Part shown: in pieces, positions 5,982-8,936 of the stretch | Layout: every line of letters starts with the position of its first letter | Numbering within the stretch: position 1 is the stretch's first letter | Assembly: GCA_041669745.1 (NCBI GenBank) | Contig: JBAYAO010000060.1 | Coordinates: 1-8,936 of the forward strand | Source: JBAZDV01 sp041669745 | GTDB lineage: Archaea; Thermoplasmatota; Thermoplasmata; Methanomassiliicoccales; Methanomethylophilaceae | Reading direction: 5' to 3' | Length of the DNA: 8,936 bases | Notes under the pieces: generated by a model | The model's database searches: none | Told to the model about the DNA's origin: nothing | What the model saw: only the letters and a program-made list of their open reading frames with translations | Translations under genes and position numbers: made by a program

Positions 5982-7075
5982 CAGTCCACCCTCAGTTCGT
6001 CTTCCAGTCCGTTCTCCGGGTAGTCGAACACGAATGCCTTCTCCGGACTCCAGTTCACGGAGACCTCGTCGTCGATCTCGAAATCATCGAACTTCCTGTT
6101 CGGCAGCTTCACGGATACGGTGCCTATGTCGGGAACGTTCACCTCCACCGTTATGGTGGCGCCCTCGTAGAGCTTCCTCTCGATCCTTCCTTTGAAGTAC
6201 CCGTCCTCCGTGAGCGAGATCTTGGTGTTGCCGATCTTGACAGCCACGAGTACCTTGGAACCCACGGCCCGGTCCGTGTATCTGGCTTTGAATACGGTAC
6301 CTCCGTTCCCTGTCACGGTGGCTACATCGCCCTCCGCGGATGCGATGACGCCTTCGATCATGTTCGACCTTCCGACGAAGTTCGCCACGAACGGCGTCTT
6401 GGGCTCCTCGAACACCTCCTTCGGGGTGCCGACCTGGATTATCCTCCCGTCGCGGATGACGGCTATACGGTCCGCCATCTCCAGGGCCTCCTCCTGATCG
6501 TGCGTCACATGGACGGCGGTGAGGCCCATCTCCTTCACCATCGACCTGAGCTCCTTCCTTAGCTCCAATCTCAGGCGCGCGTCCAGTGCGCGCAACGGCT
6601 CGTCCAGCAGAAGGATCTTGGAACCGGATGCCAATGCCCTCGCGAGGGCTATCCTCTGCTGCTGTCCGCCGGACAGCTCGTTCGGATACGCGTTGACACG
6701 CTCCTCCATGTGCACCATGTGGAATATGTTCTTCACCATCTGACGGCTGCTCTCCTCGTCCCATTCCTTGATGAGCGGACCGAACATCACGTTCTCGTAC
6801 ACGTTCATCTGGGGGAACAGCGAATACACCTGGGAAAGCATCGTCGCCTCGCGCATGTTGACCTCCAACCGCGTCACGTCCCTGTCGTCGAAGTACACAT
6901 GTCCGCTGTCGGGATCGGTGAGACCGCATATAATCCTCATGCATGTGGTCTTCCCTGCACCGGTCGGCCCCAGGATGCAGAGGTACTCGCCGTCGTTGAC
7001 GGTGAGCGACAGATCGTCCGCGGCGGCGACCGTGCCGAACCTCTTCACGATGTTCTCCAGCCTTATCCGGGGCAT
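5981..7075 (-). CDS. ABC transporter ATP-binding protein A (oxyanion/iron/polyamine-type importer, TOBE C-terminus)
   Basis: A 364-residue import ATPase, paralogous to the next gene and aligning with it without gaps through the first 190 residues at motif level. Walker A is GPTGAGKTT (36-44), the Q-loop is Gln82 in 'LSQVYSLFPQ' (more often VFQ), signature LSGGQ (134-138), Walker B ILLLDE (154-159), switch His192 in 'VTHDQEEALEMADR'. The segment after Walker B reads EPLRALD where most relatives have EPLSALD. The C-terminal 125 residues are beta-rich and TOBE-like, ending 'PEKAFVFDYPENG' plus an acidic tail. The ATG (7075) shares one base with the permease stop (TAATG) and has AAGGAGG about 10 nt upstream. 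Having two separate ATPases with one fused permease suggests each serves one membrane half. Substrate not known. Confidence 0.92.
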   Translation of the reverse strand: MPRIRLENIVKRFGTVAAADDLSLTVNDGEYLCILGPTGAGKTTCMRIICGLTDPDSGHVYFDDRDVTRLEVNMREATMLSQVYSLFPQMNVYENVMFGPLIKEWDEESSRQMVKNIFHMVHMEERVNAYPNELSGGQQQRIALARALASGSKILLLDEPLRALDARLRLELRKELRSMVKEMGLTAVHVTHDQEEALEMADRIAVIRDGRIIQVGTPKEVFEEPKTPFVANFVGRSNMIEGVIASAEGDVATVTGNGGTVFKARYTDRAVGSKVLVAVKIGNTKISLTEDGYFKGRIERKLYEGATITVEVNVPDIGTVSVKLPNRKFDDFEIDDEVSVNWSPEKAFVFDYPENGLEDELRVD

Positions 7076-8703
7076 TACTCGTTACCCTCCTTGTCACGCG
7101 TGACGCGTCTGACCATGAACATCAGGATGAAACATATCACTATCAGTATGATGGACGATATCGCCGCGGCGTAGTAGTCGCCGGTGATACTGCCCGCCTT
7201 CACGAGGTTCATTATGTAGATGGGCGCGGTCATCACCGTACTGGAGATGGCCACCGTCGCCCCTGTCTCCCCCAGACTTCTGGTGAATGCCAGTATGCCG
7301 CCCGCGATCACCGAGGATTTGATTATCGGAAGGAGGACCTTTCTGAACGCCTGGAACGGTTTCGCTCCCAACGTCAGGGCCACCTCCTCGTATGAGACGT
7401 CCACCTCCTCCATGGCACCGATGATGTTCCTGACCATTAACGGATACGTGAACGATATGTGCCCCAGCACCACCAGGAGAAGCGTGAACGACGAGAGGTC
7501 GAAATGACCCCAGAAAAGGGACAGCGAGACCCCCAGCGCGGTCGTTGGGATTATCAGCGGCACGTTGACCAGGTTGTCCAATGCCCTTCCGAGCCTGGTA
7601 TCCCCGTGCCTCGCTATGTACATCGCCATCGGTATCCCGAACACCACATCGAAGACGACGGCGATACCCGCGATCAGGAATGACGTAGCTATCGCCAGCG
7701 TCAGATCGCCGTAGTTCACCGGAGCGCCGCTGGCCGTCATGTACGTGAATATGTAGAATGCGGGGATCAGGACAATGAAGAGCAGGACGCCCATCGTGAT
7801 CACGTCCCTTGATCTCACCGCCAACCCCCTGCTTATCTTCCTCTCCCATTTGGGCCAGACCCTCGACCATGGGATGCGCACCTTGTTCATGATGTATTTG
7901 GCGACGAACAGCAGCAATATCGCGAGGATGATCATTATCACGCTTATCAGTATCACCGGACCCATGGACGTGGCCTTGTACACCTGTATGTAGGTCGGAC
8001 CGGTGAAGAAGACGTTGCTCATGCCCATCATCTCCAGGGCGATGAACGTTCCGCCAGTCTCGCTCAGGCTCCTTGCGAAACAGAGGATGAACCCGGTGGT
8101 CAGTCCCGCTCTGAACAGCGGCAGCGTGATGGTCCTGGCGGCGGTGAATCTCGACGCGCCCAGCGTCATCCCCGCCGTCTCGTAGTTCGGGTCTATCTGC
8201 TCCAGGATCGCGGACAGACTGCGGACCATGTACGGATATGTGAATATTATATGCAGAAGTACCATCATCAGATACGGCGTGAGCACCCAGCCGAGTCCCG
8301 GTATCGTGACGCCGGAGGGGGCACCCCAGAACATGACAACGGATATGCCCAGTACCGCCGTGGGGACCGCCAGCGGCATGTCTATGAGCGTATCGATGTA
8401 TTTCTTCCCGGCGAACTGCTTCCTGACCATTATCCAGGCCATGGGGAGTCCGACGATTATGTCTATTATCGTCACTATGAACGCGATGCTGAATGAATTG
8501 TAGACGGCGGTCCAGATGGTGGACATCGCGGACGCGTCGTTGAGCACATCGCTGACCGCATCCCATTCCGCGACCGCCTCGAACAGCACGTATATCGCAG
8601 GTATTATTATCAGAAAGACGAAGACAGCGCATACGAGACCGAACCAACCTCTCTTGAAGTTACGTTTGCTCGATAACTCGTCGATTCGCTTTATAAGTGA
8701 CAT
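7075..8703 (-). CDS. ABC transporter permease, fused two-domain (two BPD_transp_1 domains)
   Basis: A 542-residue integral membrane protein made of two homologous permease halves joined by a basic linker (about 272-300). Each half has about six hydrophobic segments (first half near 21-43, 67-92, 108-126, 139-160, 200-222, 248-271; second half near 301-322, 335-363, 380-398, 406-426, 464-486, 509-532). Each carries an EAA loop that docks an ATPase: 'YETAGMTLGASRFTAARTI' (174-192) and 'YEEVALTLGAKPFQAFRKV' (438-456). Each EAA loop is followed by a similar motif, 'RSLSETGGTF' and 'RSLGETGATV', resembling the GE-G motif of sulfate/molybdate/tungstate permeases. Fused permeases also occur in iron and thiamine importers, so the substrate stays open. 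The ATG at 8703 is preceded by a modest AAGGA site 7 nt away. It heads the five-gene operon; no clear TATA box is seen in the 103 bp before it, and no substrate-binding protein gene lies in the window. Confidence 0.93.
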   Translation of the reverse strand: MSLIKRIDELSSKRNFKRGWFGLVCAVFVFLIIIPAIYVLFEAVAEWDAVSDVLNDASAMSTIWTAVYNSFSIAFIVTIIDIIVGLPMAWIMVRKQFAGKKYIDTLIDMPLAVPTAVLGISVVMFWGAPSGVTIPGLGWVLTPYLMMVLLHIIFTYPYMVRSLSAILEQIDPNYETAGMTLGASRFTAARTITLPLFRAGLTTGFILCFARSLSETGGTFIALEMMGMSNVFFTGPTYIQVYKATSMGPVILISVIMIILAILLLFVAKYIMNKVRIPWSRVWPKWERKISRGLAVRSRDVITMGVLLFIVLIPAFYIFTYMTASGAPVNYGDLTLAIATSFLIAGIAVVFDVVFGIPMAMYIARHGDTRLGRALDNLVNVPLIIPTTALGVSLSLFWGHFDLSSFTLLLVVLGHISFTYPLMVRNIIGAMEEVDVSYEEVALTLGAKPFQAFRKVLLPIIKSSVIAGGILAFTRSLGETGATVAISSTVMTAPIYIMNLVKAGSITGDYYAAAISSIILIVICFILMFMVRRVTRDKEGNE

Positions 8704-8746
8704 CGGGCCGTCCTTGGTTTCCGCACTTACCCCACCGTGTACCTAC

Positions 8747-8776
8747 ATTACGCGCGTGCGCGGAGACGCGCGCAAT
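8747..8776. repeat. Inverted repeat, 11-bp arms, upstream of the ABC operon
   Basis: The arms attacgcgcgt (8747-8757) and acgcgcgcaat (8766-8776) are complementary at 10 of 11 positions, separated by 8 bp. The repeat lies 44 bp before the permease start. It could be an operator for a dimeric regulator, or a strong GC hairpin in a transcript reading through from the Sm-like gene. No T-run follows on the - strand, so it does not look like an archaeal terminator. Confidence 0.6.
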
Positions 8777-8791
8777 ACCCGAACAAGATCG

Positions 8792-8810
8792 CTGAACGTC
8801 CGACGTTCAG
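8792..8810. repeat. Perfect 19-bp palindrome at the 3' end of the Sm-like gene
   Basis: The sequence ctgaacgtccgacgttcag has two perfectly complementary 9-bp arms around one central base. It overlaps the TGA stop of the Sm-like gene and lies 89 bp before the permease start. It may be a DNA operator for the ABC operon, or a hairpin (8-bp stem, 3-nt loop) ending or stabilising the Sm-like mRNA. Confidence 0.65.
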
Positions 8811-8936
8811 AGGATGGCTATACTGACGACGTTGTTGCCGCGGAGCACGACGGTGCCCAGGCGCCTCTCGTCTGAATTGGCTGTACGTTCGGCCGTCTCG
8901 TCGAGGACCATGTTCATGTACTCGTCGTATCCGGTG
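8807..8936 (-). CDS. Sm-like (LSm/SmAP) RNA-binding protein, C-terminal part (5' end outside window)
   Basis: The last 42 residues of a small protein entering from the right edge. They read 'TGYDEYMNMVLDETAERT' and end with 'LGTVVLRGNNVVSIAIL'. These match the end of the Sm1 motif (the GYDEYMN-type turn followed by a VL-D/E strand) and the Sm2 motif (consensus RG-D/N-NVV), in the spacing and order of archaeal Sm-like proteins. Such proteins form heptameric rings that bind U-rich RNA and take part in RNA metabolism. The ending right after Sm2 is usual for SmAP1-like proteins of about 70-80 residues. The stop lies within the 19-bp palindrome. It is on the same strand as the ABC operon, 103 bp upstream, so read-through into the transporter genes is possible. 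Confidence 0.88.
   Translation of the reverse strand, partial: TGYDEYMNMVLDETAERTANSDERRLGTVVLRGNNVVSIAIL

Noticed and set aside
5130..6023. Long + strand ORF antisense to ATPase B (also 3234-4028 antisense to the mutase, and similar frames elsewhere)
   Set aside because: GC-rich coding DNA leaves long open antisense frames; their translations are rich in R, H and V with no domain, and the - strand genes are clearly real.
8690..8697. TATA-like tttataag at the start of the permease gene, readable on both strands
   Set aside because: It lies inside codons 3-5 of the permease; on the - strand it would start transcription inside the gene, and no + strand gene follows it.
1..8936. CRISPR array, insertion sequence or transposase, rRNA
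   Set aside because: No regularly spaced repeats, transposase motifs or rRNA-like sequence were seen; coding density is high throughout.

Overview
This window looks archaeal, most likely from a Methanomassiliicoccales-type member of the Thermoplasmata. The evidence is archaea-restricted informational genes (Nop5, aIF5A with an intact hypusine loop, an Sm-like protein), Shine-Dalgarno motifs of the GGAGG type, a TATA/BRE promoter, heavy use of AGG/AGA and ATA codons, fairly high GC, and no TAG stop codon among ten genes (nine TGA, one TAA). Assignment to this order is an inference, because no rRNA or methanogenesis marker is present.

Left part, + strand (1-2887). The 3' end of a class II (fuculose-type) aldolase is followed after 2 nt by nop5, the scaffold protein of box C/D sRNPs. 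A 250-bp spacer then carries a good TATA box and a 25-codon upstream ORF, and leads into a tight pair: aIF5A and an agmatinase-family ureohydrolase. The pair fits one pathway, since agmatinase-type enzymes make putrescine or spermidine and the aminobutyl group of spermidine becomes hypusine on aIF5A.

Right part, - strand (8936-2877). At the edge is the C-terminal part of an Sm-like (LSm) protein. A 103-bp spacer with two inverted repeats separates it from a compact five-gene run, in transcription order: a fused two-domain ABC permease, ABC ATPase A, ABC ATPase B, a DUF47/PhoU-like protein, and a phosphoglucosamine-mutase-type phosphohexomutase. The junctions are TAATG, TGATG, an 8-nt overlap with a TTG start, and a stop codon touching a GTG start, so translational coupling is likely. 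No substrate-binding protein is in the window. The agmatinase and mutase genes converge and overlap by 11 bp at their 3' ends.

The most interesting unit is the ABC operon. It has one polypeptide with both membrane halves, two different but catalytically intact ATPases each with a TOBE-like C-terminus, and a DUF47 protein in the position a PhoU would take in a phosphate-transport operon. Its substrate cannot be read from the sequence; an oxyanion or a phosphorus compound is the working guess.
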